DNA of 64,000 nucleotides from an uncultured Muribaculaceae bacterium. Its GTDB lineage: Bacteria; Bacteroidota; Bacteroidia; Bacteroidales; Muribaculaceae. The position numbers and the translations under genes were made by a program. The stretch spans positions 1-64,000 of the forward strand of contig CAJUKZ010000002.1 in NCBI GenBank assembly GCA_910586995.1, written 5' to 3'. Shown here one piece after another: positions 15,527 through 25,162 of this stretch. The notes under the pieces are model-generated. The model made no database searches, had not been told where the DNA came from, and worked only from the letters and a program-made list of their open reading frames with translations. Numbering within the stretch: the stretch's first letter is position 1; every line of letters starts with the position of its first letter.

Positions 15527-17320
15527 ATGTCAGTATATTCCAACGACACAGACCTCGCCGCACTGCTCCAGTCAATAGAGGACGGCAAAATCCAACTCCC
15601 CGATTTCCAACGTGATTGGGTTTGGGATGACGACAAAATCTGCAAACTCATCGAGAGCATTGCATCTGGGTTTCCTATGGGAGCAGCCATGTTCCTTGAA
15701 ACAGGAAATCCGGCAGTCCGTTTTACATACCGCAAATTCACCGGCGCCGAGCAATCCACAATCGACAATCCCGACAAACTTGTGTTGGACGGACAGCAAC
15801 GCCTGACCACTTTGTTCCAAGTATTCAAGAGCAATGGCGCAACCATCGTCAACGGATCTAAGAACCGAGAGAAACGATATTATTATCTTGACATTCGGGA
15901 GGCCCTTAATCCAAACAAGAGTATGCTGGAGGCCGTGGTGTCAATACCGGAGAATAAAATCTTGACCGAGAATATTGGCCGGTCAGTCAAACTTGACCTA
16001 TCAACACGGGAGGCCGAGTATCAGAACATGATGTTTCCTCTCAATATCGTATTCTCCCCCAACGATGTAATGGATTGGATTTTCGGAGTCATGCCGTATG
16101 GCGATGATAATGTTGCTCTGGCAAAGGACTTCCACGGGAAAATCCTAAAAGGGATTACGACCTATAAAATCCCGGTCATTACGTTGTCTAAGGACACAAG
16201 CAAGGAGGCAGTCTGCCAAATCTTTGAAAACGTGAACACAGGAGGGGTCAAACTCACAGTCTTTGAACTCATAACAGCGTCCTTTGCCGCAGATGAGTAT
16301 GACATTCGTAAGGACTGGGAGGCAATCTCAGCCAAGTTCGCGGAACGTTCAGATATTCTCCGAGCAGTCAGCAGCACGAATTTCTTGACCGCCATGACCC
16401 TGCTTGCCTCATACAAGAGGTTTGCGCAAACCCCCGACAATGCCGTTGTGTCTTGTAAGAAACGTGATGTCCTGAAGTTGACTCTCGCAGACTATAAGAC
16501 TGGCCACGATGCTTTGGTCAGTGGATTTCTGAAAGCCGCAGACTTTCTCGTTCATCAGGGAGTCTATACGTGGGTTGACCTGCCATATTCTTCACAACTC
16601 ATTCCATTGGCCGCCATTTTCGCTTATGCAGATATGGCCGGAGTCAATCTTTCAATCCAGACTAACCGTGATATTCTTAGCCGGTGGTATTGGTGCGGAG
16701 TGTTCGGAGAGCAGTATGGAGCAGCCAACGAAACGAGGTATGTGCTTGATATGGTCGGCGTGTTCAATCAGATTAAGGACGGCACAATCCCTGACACTGT
16801 AGCCCGAGCAAACCTGCAACCCGGACGTTTGCTGACAATGCAGACGCGCAACAGCGCCGCATACAAAGGGGTTATGGCTTTAATCCTGCAAGACTCTCCA
16901 CTCGACTTTATGAGCGGCAACAAAATGGACGTTGCCACTTACCTCGACGAGTGCACCGACATACATCACATCTTCCCTCAGAACTATTGTGCGGCCCGGT
17001 ATGACTCATTGAAGTGGAACTCGGTAGTAAATAAAACTCCAATCTATGCAAGCACCAATAGGTCTATTGGAGGACGCGCGCCCAGCGAGTATATCCGAAC
17101 TATGGCTAACAAAGGTCTAAGCGAGGCACAAATCAGAGAGGCCATTACTTCCCACAAAATCTCATACGACCTATTGGCCGCAGATGATTTCGAGAACTTC
17201 ATCATCGACAGAGCGACAAAGCTGTTGGATCGAATTGAACTTGCAATGGGTAAATCTATATCAGGTCGTGACAGCGAGGAAACTATCAAATTCTTTGGCA
17301 AATCTTTAATCTCAAAATAA
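15527..17320 (+). CDS. DUF262 / HNH nuclease (GmrSD-like, probable defence)
   Basis: A 597-residue protein. The N-terminal DUF262 domain has QLPDFQRDWVW (23-33) and the ParB-like nucleotide motif DGQQRLTTL (88-96). The C-terminal domain has DIHHIFPQNY (478-487) followed by NK, and TNRSIGGRAPSEYI, the HNH-type pattern of DUF1524-like nucleases. This is the GmrS-GmrD layout in one chain, known in type IV restriction and BREX-linked enzymes that cut modified DNA using a nucleotide. It is read against the surrounding phage operons, from its own promoter and a long structured leader, and is followed 8 nt later by a lipoprotein gene. It is probably a cargo gene that protects the lysogen from other phages; that role is inferred. 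Confidence 0.85.
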   Translation: MSVYSNDTDLAALLQSIEDGKIQLPDFQRDWVWDDDKICKLIESIASGFPMGAAMFLETGNPAVRFTYRKFTGAEQSTIDNPDKLVLDGQQRLTTLFQVFKSNGATIVNGSKNREKRYYYLDIREALNPNKSMLEAVVSIPENKILTENIGRSVKLDLSTREAEYQNMMFPLNIVFSPNDVMDWIFGVMPYGDDNVALAKDFHGKILKGITTYKIPVITLSKDTSKEAVCQIFENVNTGGVKLTVFELITASFAADEYDIRKDWEAISAKFAERSDILRAVSSTNFLTAMTLLASYKRFAQTPDNAVVSCKKRDVLKLTLADYKTGHDALVSGFLKAADFLVHQGVYTWVDLPYSSQLIPLAAIFAYADMAGVNLSIQTNRDILSRWYWCGVFGEQYGAANETRYVLDMVGVFNQIKDGTIPDTVARANLQPGRLLTMQTRNSAAYKGVMALILQDSPLDFMSGNKMDVATYLDECTDIHHIFPQNYCAARYDSLKWNSVVNKTPIYASTNRSIGGRAPSEYIRTMANKGLSEAQIREAITSHKISYDLLAADDFENFIIDRATKLLDRIELAMGKSISGRDSEETIKFFGKSLISK

Positions 17321-17328
17321 CTTCCAGT

Positions 17329-17784
17329 ATGAAAAATTTATTCCTTTTACTCATTCTTTCTCTATCTTGTGCCATGTGGTCATGTGGAGGGAGCAGCGAC
17401 AACACCTCCGTAAAAGACGTTGTGGCCCTTATCGACAAGGGCGCAGAGCAACAGGACTCAATCGACAACGGCACTCTTGACATTAGCGATATTCCTGAGG
17501 CAGATTACTTCAACACCCCCAACGGTAACATCTTTGCCAACGAGAAAATTCTGGCAGTCATTAAGGCGAACCCAGACTATAAACTTTCAAATGCTGATAA
17601 GGAGATTTTGACAGCGGCAGTCGAGAAATACTTTGCCGGAGGTAAAACCGAAACATCGACAGTCTATGGCGCTATGGCAGACGGACTCAATTCCGCAGGT
17701 CTATCTATTGCTAAAGAGGCTATTGAGGGTGCTAAGACTCTCAACGACCTCTATAAAATAGGATTGTCAAAAGAGATAATCTAA
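17329..17784 (+). CDS. Small lipoprotein of the DUF262 cassette
   Basis: A 151-residue protein with a lipoprotein signal: a hydrophobic helix (residues 4-15) and MWSC with the lipidated Cys at 19, followed by GGSSD. The mature part is acidic and helical, with no recognised domain; it contains an internal helix with KEILTAAVEKYFAGG and ends in KIGLSKEII. It begins 8 nt after the nuclease stop and so is co-transcribed. It overlaps the convergent downstream gene by 4 nt. Surface lipoproteins are common as phage-exclusion factors, so the pair might act together, but no evidence in sequence ties it to the nuclease beyond the operon. Confidence 0.75.
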   Translation: MKNLFLLLILSLSCAMWSCGGSSDNTSVKDVVALIDKGAEQQDSIDNGTLDISDIPEADYFNTPNGNIFANEKILAVIKANPDYKLSNADKEILTAAVEKYFAGGKTETSTVYGAMADGLNSAGLSIAKEAIEGAKTLNDLYKIGLSKEII

Positions 17785-18017
17785 TCTACGTTGACTTTCT
17801 TTTTAAGTCGACGGATAACCTTATAGACACCCCTGTCCGTCATGCCGTATTTGTCGGCAAGGTGGATAGTGATGTAACTTACTTTGTGACCCTCCTCTTT
17901 CATACGCTGGTATTCGGCGTATATACCGAGGTGGGTCACATCTGTTATGTTAATCTTATTGCCCGAGATTATCTGGAGCAGACTTTCGTTGGCACGGAGT
18001 AGTTGGTATGTAGTCAT
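17781..18017 (-). CDS. Small helix-turn-helix protein
   Basis: A 78-residue basic protein just downstream of the tape-measure gene. Residues about 46-70 form a helix-turn-helix-like stretch (ITIHLADKYGMTDRGVYKVI), close in style to Mor/RNA polymerase sigma-like winged helices. A late-gene activator is possible, and such a protein would suit the gap between the tail and head modules. Its 3' end overlaps the lipoprotein gene on the other strand by 4 nt. The family call is tentative. Confidence 0.5.
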   Translation of the reverse strand: MTTYQLLRANESLLQIISGNKINITDVTHLGIYAEYQRMKEEGHKVSYITIHLADKYGMTDRGVYKVIRRLKKKVNVD

Positions 18018-18023
18018 CTGTCG

Positions 18024-21000
18024 TTAATCGAATGTATCAAGGTTCTCTATTACATCTACACGGTCTTGAACTTCGTTGATTTCCACAACAGACACAACAG
18101 GCCGTATTTCACGAGCAGCAGAACCAAATGATTCTGTCATCATTTCAGCAGTCGTAACGCGGTCAGAGGCCGACCGAGAGGGCATGGGAATGCCTTTGCC
18201 TATTCCATTCATCGCCACGAGCAGGGGTTCAAACATTCTGGTGGCTTGGGCGGTCATTACGAACTCCCCGTTTGAGAGGTATGCAGGTATGCTGTCACTC
18301 GTGCCTGTGCCGGGGCCGTTAACCTTACCACCCTCAGCAAACTTGGCCGACTTGACCGTTGTTATGGCCGTTGTCACGTTAGCGAGGATTGTAGCCACTG
18401 TGGTAGCGATAGCAGCAAGGTTCGCAGGGAACGGCATGGACGAGGCCGACGCGATACCGGAAGCAAGAGCCTTACCAGTGTCAATCGCAATCTGAGCCAA
18501 CGTGATAATCTTAGACATTTTGGCGAATGTCTTATTACTTTCGCCGAGAGTGTCAATGAGGCCGGTCAGGTTTGATGTTACTAACTTCATGGCCTGAGCC
18601 TTTGCTTGCTCGTCCTTAATGATGGCTTGGTTGGTAGCAGCCTGAGCCTGTTGTGACTTTTGTTTTGCGGCCAGCACCTCAGCCTCATATTCTTCAGTGG
18701 TCTGTGTGGAGAGTTGACCACGAGCCTGCAATGCAGCCAGCTCAGCAGCGGCAGCCTCCTCCTGTTTTAGGAGCAGATTTCTCTCGTGTTCCTCCAATCC
18801 GGCAAGACCACGCTCACGCCATTTCTCGTAGGCTTGGTCAGACATTTCATAACCCTCCCGTACTTTCAGTTGGCGTTCATCTTCGGCCAACTGCATTGCG
18901 TCAATCTCGGCTTGTAGAGCAGCCCTTTGGCGGTCGAGGTCAAGCTGATCGTATTGTTCAGCCAGTTCTAACTTCTGACGGCGGTAACTCTCCTCCATGG
19001 TCAGCCGGAGAGCATTATACTGTTCCTGCGTCAGTTCTCCGTCGGAAAGGCGTTTTTCAAGAGCTTTCTTATCAGCCTCCTCCTGCTCATCGATGCCGGC
19101 CATTCTGAGTTGCATTTCTTCGAGAGTACCTTTTTTGATATTCTCCAATTTGGCCTGAATGAGTTCTTGCTGTATCTTAATCTGACGTTGAGCCTCGGAG
19201 TATTGAAACTCTGCCACTTTGCGCTCATGTGCTGTGGTCAGAGCATAGATTTGGTCGTTGAGTGCCTGACGCATTTTCACGTCATATTCAGAGTTGGTCT
19301 GATACTTAGCCAACTTTTCCTGCAAGGCTTTCAGCCCACGCTCATACGAAAGGTTCTCAGCCTGCAACTGTTTGTCAAGTCCATCTTTGACAAGAGCAAG
19401 CAGAGCGTCCTGAGCCTTTTCAACTTCCTTGTAATATTCTTCCTCGGCTTTCTTAGCAGCCTCCTGACGTTTCTTTGCTGCGTCAGCAGCAGACTTAGCG
19501 GCATCGGCCGCAGCCTTTTTCTTAGCGTCGGCCGCCTTTTTTGCAGCCTCAGCTTCCTCCTTGTCAACCTCTCCAATTTTACGGGTCTGCAATTTATTGA
19601 GGTCGGCAACAAGGGCATCGTATTCAGCCTTTGTAATCTTGTTGTACTTGAGTAGAGTCTTGGCTAACTCAATCTGCTGCTTGGTCTGTTCTCGGATAAG
19701 GGTGCGCTTGTATTCGTATTCTCCAAGTGCCTCCTTGCGTTCATATTCACGTTGCTCAGTCTGGACTTTAGTCAAGGAGATTAGAGCGTCATCGAGAGAG
19801 GCGATAAAGTCATCATGGGCCTTACGCTTACTCTCCAAAGCCTCCTTGTATTCATCATCATCCTCATCGTACTCCTCTTTGATTTTCTCGAAGTGACGAG
19901 CCCACGCATCAGCCTCCGCTTTCAGGTTCTCAATGTTCCGGCGAACACGCTCCTCCTCAGTGGCACCTCGGGCAGCAGCCATTTCTAAAGCCTGTTGGTG
20001 GAGAGTGTGCAGACGTTCCAATTCTTCAGCCTCACGCTTCAGAGCCTCACGGCGATCTTCACTACTGCCAAAGAAAAACGAGAATGCTTTGACAAGTCCA
20101 TAAACCGCAGCCACGGCTGCCACAATAATGCCGATAAGCCATACAAGAGGGTTAGCGTATAGTGCAGCGTTCCATAGTGTCGTGGCCACGGTAGCACCTC
20201 CAGTTGCGGCCGTCACAGCGGTCATGGCTGTCAACTTTGAGGCAAGAGCTGTATTCAAGAGCCATGTCTTGGCAGTGGTGGCTACTGTCATCAACGCAGA
20301 CTCTTTCTGTACAGCGTTCCAAACCTTTCCTGCCGTTGCCAAAGCCGTTATGCCGGTCATGCAGATAGTAAGGGTTCTATTCAAATCCTCATTCTTGATA
20401 CCGAGGCCTTCGAGAGCCGTGTGCCATGTAGCAAAAACTGCCACGAGGCTCATTACACCGGTATTCATCTTGTCAAAGCTGGTCGTATTCTCCTCCGAGG
20501 ACTGAGCCAGACTATCACGCAGACTTTCTGCTTTGGTCTGCATTTCCTCAAATGCCGGAGTTGTGTCGAGGCCAGCGGCTTTCATTTCCTGCAACTTGGC
20601 AACGATAATATCCAGTTGCTCCTTCATGGGCGCCATAGCCTGAGGGTAGTTACCCACGTTGCGGTAGTAACGCTGGGTTTCCTCCTCGGCAGATTTGAGA
20701 GCCGTGGTGACTTCGTTGATTTTATCTTTGAGTTCCTTGCCCTTTGCCCCCTCACGTTCAGCCTTGCTCAATCGGTCATATTCGGCAGTCAGATTAGAGA
20801 GTTCGGCCCTCCACTGAACGAGAGAGCCGGACTGCTCATTCTGTGCTTTCAACTGGTTCTTAACCTGCTTGGTCAAAGTGGAGATTGCATTATTCATCTG
20901 TCCTATCATCAACTTGGAGGACTCCATGCTTTTATGGTATTCCTCCTGTGAGATACGACCTTCTTTCAATGCGTCTTTGAGTTCCTTCTGTTTGGCTTTG

Positions 21001-21101
21001 ACTTTTTCCACCTCAATGCGGTACTGGGCGATTTTCTCCAGAGCCTCAGAGTAATTTACCTCAATCTCTAATATCTTGGTTTGAACATTATCCTGTGCCA
21101 T
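18024..21101 (-). CDS. Tail tape-measure protein
   Basis: A 1025-residue protein, the longest complete phage gene here, which would set tail length. Residues 1-230 are charged coiled coil (SALEKIAQYRIEVEKVKAK-like pattern). Residues about 240-345 hold hydrophobic segments with LVWLIGIIVAAVAAVYGLV, a likely membrane-inserting part. Residues about 345-820 are long coiled coil rich in Ala, Lys, Glu and Gln. A glycine-rich segment near 910-950 (FAEGGKVNGPGTGTSDSIP) is typical of tape-measure C-termini. The gene follows two structural tail genes, as expected. Length, composition and the GGxVxGPGTGTSDSIPA motif make the call firm. Confidence 0.92.
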   Translation of the reverse strand: MAQDNVQTKILEIEVNYSEALEKIAQYRIEVEKVKAKQKELKDALKEGRISQEEYHKSMESSKLMIGQMNNAISTLTKQVKNQLKAQNEQSGSLVQWRAELSNLTAEYDRLSKAEREGAKGKELKDKINEVTTALKSAEEETQRYYRNVGNYPQAMAPMKEQLDIIVAKLQEMKAAGLDTTPAFEEMQTKAESLRDSLAQSSEENTTSFDKMNTGVMSLVAVFATWHTALEGLGIKNEDLNRTLTICMTGITALATAGKVWNAVQKESALMTVATTAKTWLLNTALASKLTAMTAVTAATGGATVATTLWNAALYANPLVWLIGIIVAAVAAVYGLVKAFSFFFGSSEDRREALKREAEELERLHTLHQQALEMAAARGATEEERVRRNIENLKAEADAWARHFEKIKEEYDEDDDEYKEALESKRKAHDDFIASLDDALISLTKVQTEQREYERKEALGEYEYKRTLIREQTKQQIELAKTLLKYNKITKAEYDALVADLNKLQTRKIGEVDKEEAEAAKKAADAKKKAAADAAKSAADAAKKRQEAAKKAEEEYYKEVEKAQDALLALVKDGLDKQLQAENLSYERGLKALQEKLAKYQTNSEYDVKMRQALNDQIYALTTAHERKVAEFQYSEAQRQIKIQQELIQAKLENIKKGTLEEMQLRMAGIDEQEEADKKALEKRLSDGELTQEQYNALRLTMEESYRRQKLELAEQYDQLDLDRQRAALQAEIDAMQLAEDERQLKVREGYEMSDQAYEKWRERGLAGLEEHERNLLLKQEEAAAAELAALQARGQLSTQTTEEYEAEVLAAKQKSQQAQAATNQAIIKDEQAKAQAMKLVTSNLTGLIDTLGESNKTFAKMSKIITLAQIAIDTGKALASGIASASSMPFPANLAAIATTVATILANVTTAITTVKSAKFAEGGKVNGPGTGTSDSIPAYLSNGEFVMTAQATRMFEPLLVAMNGIGKGIPMPSRSASDRVTTAEMMTESFGSAAREIRPVVSVVEINEVQDRVDVIENLDTFD

Positions 21102-21106
21102 AGCTA

Positions 21107-23209
21107 TTATTCTTCTTCAGGAAGTTTAAGGAGTTCACATTTGCTGATACCTTTGCTGTCACGAGTGATCGAGACAATGGCGAAGTATGCTCCATACTTG
21201 GAGAGGTACACCGGCACGTTATAATTGATATGCCGTAAGTCATGCTCATTCAGCAGCAGATTTTCTGTAATAATAATCGGGTTCTCCATTATTCTGGAGA
21301 GATAGGAATACGAAGGGTCTGCATTGATATTTACAAAATCGTTCCAGACTTCCATTCCCATCCACACCACGCCAGTCGGTTCTCCGCTTGATGTTTGCAC
21401 GAGAGGCTTTATCATTCCAAAGCATGGCTTGGCCTCTTTGGTTTTAACCTCATCACCCTCATAATACCAGAATTTCATCGTATTGCCGGTAGCAATAAAC
21501 GGAGATTTCTTATTCTTGATATATGGAGCATAGAACGGCAACTGGATAATTGTCTTGTTGCGGTCAATAATCTCATTACCCACATAGATAATCCCTTTCC
21601 CGTTGGCATATACATCAGACTCATCTTCGCTGCCATTACCATCGGCGTTGTCATTCTTCATCATATAGTAATTCCTTTGTCCGAAACCACTTATGCTATA
21701 TGTCGTTTTGGTCGGGAGAGTGGCATGGTCGGTTGTCATGCGAGAACTCCAGTCCACAGCAGTACCTGCGACGATATTATCTTTGAGGACTGTATAGAAT
21801 ACCGGAATTATTTCTCCTGACGTGTTAATTGTCGGGAATGCTCCTAACATGAAAAACACAGCCTTCATCAAGTTCATACAACTCACATCAGGGAGATTGC
21901 TCATTAAGTCCATCGGTATTTTGCCGGCGCTTTCCTCCGGCTTGCTCCATTGGATATTTCCGGGGTCAACTTTCTCGTAGAATTTAATAATCTTTGTACC
22001 CTCAGACCACTTCAACTGCAAGGCGTTAGCCTCCACCTCAATCGCACAGAACAACGTTGCGTTTGGTGGGATTGTTAGAGAGATACGGTCTTTTCCGCGT
22101 TCTTTTGAAAAATCGAACACCCAACACCAATCGTTATCCCAAGAGAAACGCCCCTCGACAGATGAAAGAGCAGCCGCGCTTGTGCCATTAGTCGTATAAT
22201 AAAACGTCAACTTAGGGGTCAAGCCAGTAGTATCGGGGGCGCCCATCTCAACGCGACCCTGCCCCTTATATTGGTTAGGTTCATGTGTGAACTTCATTCT
22301 CCAACAACCATCAACCTCGAATGATAGAGCCGTATCACTTGACATCTTGATACCAATAGTAAACCCGTCACTATCTTTGACTAAAGAAAATCGGCTATCA
22401 GTCGGTGCGGAGTCATTTGTCGCTCCAGTCAGAATGTTATTGATATTCGCGTAAGGCCCTCGCATGTAACAGCCTATATTCGTATCTAAAACCGCTTTCT
22501 CGGTTTCAGTATTTTCAGGAACATCAACGTTTACGCATGGCACAACTCCCAAACTTATAATCTTATGGTTATTGGAGTCATCGCCATAGTTGTATGCAGA
22601 GCCGAGATTAAACTTAGTGCCGTAATGCTGGTTTATCAACTGTATCAATCGGAATACAGGAATAACCGGGAGCGGAAAGACAGACCATGTATTGTATCTG
22701 TTCTTCCAACCGGTATCAGTAACATAGGGGAGTCCAGCGTTGTAAAGAGGCTGAACAAAATCAGAGGTATTCTTATAGTCTTCTATCTTTGAATTGCAAG
22801 GGCCGAATACCGGCTTTGCGGATAATGGTAATTTCTGTATGGAAATATCATCATCTTTTAACTTCTGAAAGCCATCTATCACTCCCCATGTCATAACGGC
22901 ATTAAAACAGGTATCCGTGCTTTCGATATAAAGATTGGCATTACTAAACAGCGGTATGCCATTCTGAATATACTCTGCTTTCAAGCGGCGCCGGATCTTG
23001 TTGGAGATACAACGGACATCATCTGCATTGTCGAACACGCGACGATTATTGGCAGTCAGGGGTAACTTGAACGTATATGTGTACGAGCAAGTAATCTTCG
23101 ACAGGTCGCCGAAGATGTTGCTCTTGAAGTTAAGCGTAATGCCGGAGGGGATTGAGAGGTCAACTCTCAGCCGTTTGCCGTTGTCAATGATGAATAGTTC
23201 TTCGTACAT
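21107..23209 (-). CDS. Phage tail structural protein (distal tail/baseplate-like)
   Basis: A 700-residue protein directly before the tape-measure gene. It begins with a beta-rich N-terminal part with the pattern SIPSGITLNFKSNIFGDLSK and CSYTYTFKLPLT, which I have seen in Bacteroidota prophage tail proteins. The remainder is mostly beta strands with regular aromatic residues, and near residue 590-640 there is an extended Asp-rich loop region. Gene order (gp10-like, terminator-like, two large proteins, tape measure) suggests a distal tail or baseplate role. No enzymatic motif is visible. The function is inferred from context. Confidence 0.55.
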   Translation of the reverse strand: MYEELFIIDNGKRLRVDLSIPSGITLNFKSNIFGDLSKITCSYTYTFKLPLTANNRRVFDNADDVRCISNKIRRRLKAEYIQNGIPLFSNANLYIESTDTCFNAVMTWGVIDGFQKLKDDDISIQKLPLSAKPVFGPCNSKIEDYKNTSDFVQPLYNAGLPYVTDTGWKNRYNTWSVFPLPVIPVFRLIQLINQHYGTKFNLGSAYNYGDDSNNHKIISLGVVPCVNVDVPENTETEKAVLDTNIGCYMRGPYANINNILTGATNDSAPTDSRFSLVKDSDGFTIGIKMSSDTALSFEVDGCWRMKFTHEPNQYKGQGRVEMGAPDTTGLTPKLTFYYTTNGTSAAALSSVEGRFSWDNDWCWVFDFSKERGKDRISLTIPPNATLFCAIEVEANALQLKWSEGTKIIKFYEKVDPGNIQWSKPEESAGKIPMDLMSNLPDVSCMNLMKAVFFMLGAFPTINTSGEIIPVFYTVLKDNIVAGTAVDWSSRMTTDHATLPTKTTYSISGFGQRNYYMMKNDNADGNGSEDESDVYANGKGIIYVGNEIIDRNKTIIQLPFYAPYIKNKKSPFIATGNTMKFWYYEGDEVKTKEAKPCFGMIKPLVQTSSGEPTGVVWMGMEVWNDFVNINADPSYSYLSRIMENPIIITENLLLNEHDLRHINYNVPVYLSKYGAYFAIVSITRDSKGISKCELLKLPEEE

Positions 23210-23211
23210 GG

Positions 23212-24651
23212 TTAGAGCGATTGAGCGTTAACATCGGGAAGATTGAAAGAAAACTCCAAGTCGTTCAGGGTCTGCTTAGGTAGATGCTTTACCGTGCTGG
23301 CTTGAATAGTCACCGGTAGCCATATTTCAGACCCCGTTTCATCTTTGCCGCAGTAGAGGTCAACAATCGGTGCCGACACGATTGTTACCACATAATCGAA
23401 GATGTCGGAGGGGAGGTTGACCGCACAGCACTTCATAGTTACCGTACATTCCAGACTGCGTGTGCGCATGAGGTTAGCAAAGTACAGCCCCCCGATGGCT
23501 TCATCTTGCAGCACCTTGTCTGTCCCGAGTTTGTTCTTATACTGGGTTTCCCCCTTAGTGAACAGGAAATACTGCAAGTTGCCGTGACGATCGACCCAAC
23601 GCAAATAGTATCCTGCGGTGTCGTTGCTGATTTGCAGATTGATTAACGCCACATTCTCCCCAGTCTGGAAGAACGTGTAGTCGAAAGTTCGGTCAAACAC
23701 GGACATGGTTCTATCCTCCTCAGAGATTTTGTATTTGATAGTCGCAGTCCGTTGCGCCGTGGGGAATACTTGTGAGGGAGGAATATCCTCAAAGCCGAGG
23801 TCGGTAAACATGCCGCAGTAAACGAGGTTGTCGTTCATAAAACGATATCGGGCAAACCCTGACTCAGTTTCCAAGAGATACGTCACATTTTCCAACGGTT
23901 TCATGTCATTGGCAGTATCGCAGTAGTCGGCAGTATCTCCCCACCACTCAGAGGCATCGCCCTCCCAGTTGGAGTAATACACACCGTCCTTCTTGACAAC
24001 GAAACGTTTCAGGAGCGCATAATAGACTACCTCAAACGGCAACTCAACCTTAGTATTCGATAGCGTTGGAAGTTTAGAGGTCAACTTTTCTATCTTCTCG
24101 AAAAGACACACCTTTGTATCTCGATATATCGGGTCGGTGGAGTAACGGCCATTGTCGGACCTGCCATAAAACTCCACTTCGCGATTGTATCGGAATAGAG
24201 ATACCGAGAACGGAAATTGCTTAAACCATATCAGGTTTCTCTCAAAGCCTTTTCGGTTATTATCGCGATTATACACTCCCAAATTTCCGAAGCGCTCCCC
24301 GACGGCAATATTGCCCCATATAACGAGGGTCGTAAATGAGAATAACTGGAGTGAGGCAATCTTAGCCACGACGCTTACTTCAACACATCGAGAATTGCGT
24401 GGGTCATCGAACATCAACTCGAACAGACGTGAGAGGTACACCCGAGCTTTGCATTTGTATAGCGAAACCTTTATGCTCTGCATATCCACGGTGTCCATGC
24501 CTGAAATTTTGCTAACTTCGATAGTTATGACGCCGGACGGCCACGCCGACTCAATCTCAATGAAATTCGGATTGAAAGCGAAGCACATCTCATCGGGGTA
24601 CGTTGCCACCGAGTCAGCCACGTTGAGTATCTTGAATGTCGTTTGTCTCAT
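23212..24651 (-). CDS. Phage tail structural protein
   Basis: A 479-residue protein whose start overlaps the gp10-like gene stop by 4 nt and whose stop lies 2 nt before the next start. It is beta-rich with many aromatics and charges; recognisable segments include FAFNPNFIEIESAWPSGVIT near the N-terminus and a Tyr/Asp-rich stretch around 200-240. The size and lack of catalytic motifs fit a tail or baseplate subunit. I do not recognise the family by name, and the gene order is the main support. Confidence 0.55.
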   Translation of the reverse strand: MRQTTFKILNVADSVATYPDEMCFAFNPNFIEIESAWPSGVITIEVSKISGMDTVDMQSIKVSLYKCKARVYLSRLFELMFDDPRNSRCVEVSVVAKIASLQLFSFTTLVIWGNIAVGERFGNLGVYNRDNNRKGFERNLIWFKQFPFSVSLFRYNREVEFYGRSDNGRYSTDPIYRDTKVCLFEKIEKLTSKLPTLSNTKVELPFEVVYYALLKRFVVKKDGVYYSNWEGDASEWWGDTADYCDTANDMKPLENVTYLLETESGFARYRFMNDNLVYCGMFTDLGFEDIPPSQVFPTAQRTATIKYKISEEDRTMSVFDRTFDYTFFQTGENVALINLQISNDTAGYYLRWVDRHGNLQYFLFTKGETQYKNKLGTDKVLQDEAIGGLYFANLMRTRSLECTVTMKCCAVNLPSDIFDYVVTIVSAPIVDLYCGKDETGSEIWLPVTIQASTVKHLPKQTLNDLEFSFNLPDVNAQSL

Positions 24652-25142
24652 TCCAGTATATTGTTTATCTCGGCAAGACTCTCCGCAGTATAGAGCATGA
24701 GTTCCTTGCTCATCAATTCTAATTCTTCATTTACGGCAGTCGTGAATATGTCGTTGAACTGCTTGTCACGGAACAGCTTTGTGCCGTCCGTCATAATCTT
24801 GTGCGCGATTGCTCCGGCAAAAGAGTTCAGACCACGCTCATGCGGCGTGTATTTGGTATTCCTGCGTTTGGCAGGGATAGGAGCAACCGATATGCCTTTA
24901 TCGATAATCCATTGCTTAATGATTGCGACAAAGCCTTTAGGAACTTTACCGCCGGCACGGCCACGTTCCATAGCAAGGAAAGACTTACTACCAAAGAGCG
25001 TTCCGACATTTCCATTCACAGATACCGTCAGAGAGCCAACCGAGCGACCGCTGGCATTGCGCCCATAGTCGGCCATAGCCTGTGCGACCTTTTGCCGCAC
25101 ATTCTCTAAGTGTATCTGCAATGTTTCTTCTATCGTAGCCAT
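24648..25142 (-). CDS. HK97 gp10-like neck/tail completion protein
   Basis: A 164-residue protein with an N-terminal helix (residues 1-30), a beta core with MERGRAGGKVPKGFVAIIKQ, then SFAGAIAHKIMTDGTKLFRD and a C-terminal helix. The RG-rich motif followed by IKQWIIDKGI and the GAIAHKI helix is the pattern of gp10-like head-tail joining proteins in Bacteroidota phages. It lies between a terminator-like gene and two large tail genes and overlaps the next gene's start by 4 nt. A role in neck formation is inferred from family pattern and position. Confidence 0.7.
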   Translation of the reverse strand: MATIEETLQIHLENVRQKVAQAMADYGRNASGRSVGSLTVSVNGNVGTLFGSKSFLAMERGRAGGKVPKGFVAIIKQWIIDKGISVAPIPAKRRNTKYTPHERGLNSFAGAIAHKIMTDGTKLFRDKQFNDIFTTAVNEELELMSKELMLYTAESLAEINNILE

Positions 25143-25162
25143 GTCGTTATCATATTTGCAAG

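Noticed and set aside
15388..15615. Reading frame across the structured leader
   Set aside because: It overlaps the DUF262 start in another frame, has low-complexity composition, and its bases are explained by helix pairing.
19110..19655. Long rightward frames opposite the tape-measure and portal genes
   Set aside because: They are antisense to well-supported genes, with unlike composition and no recognisable domains.
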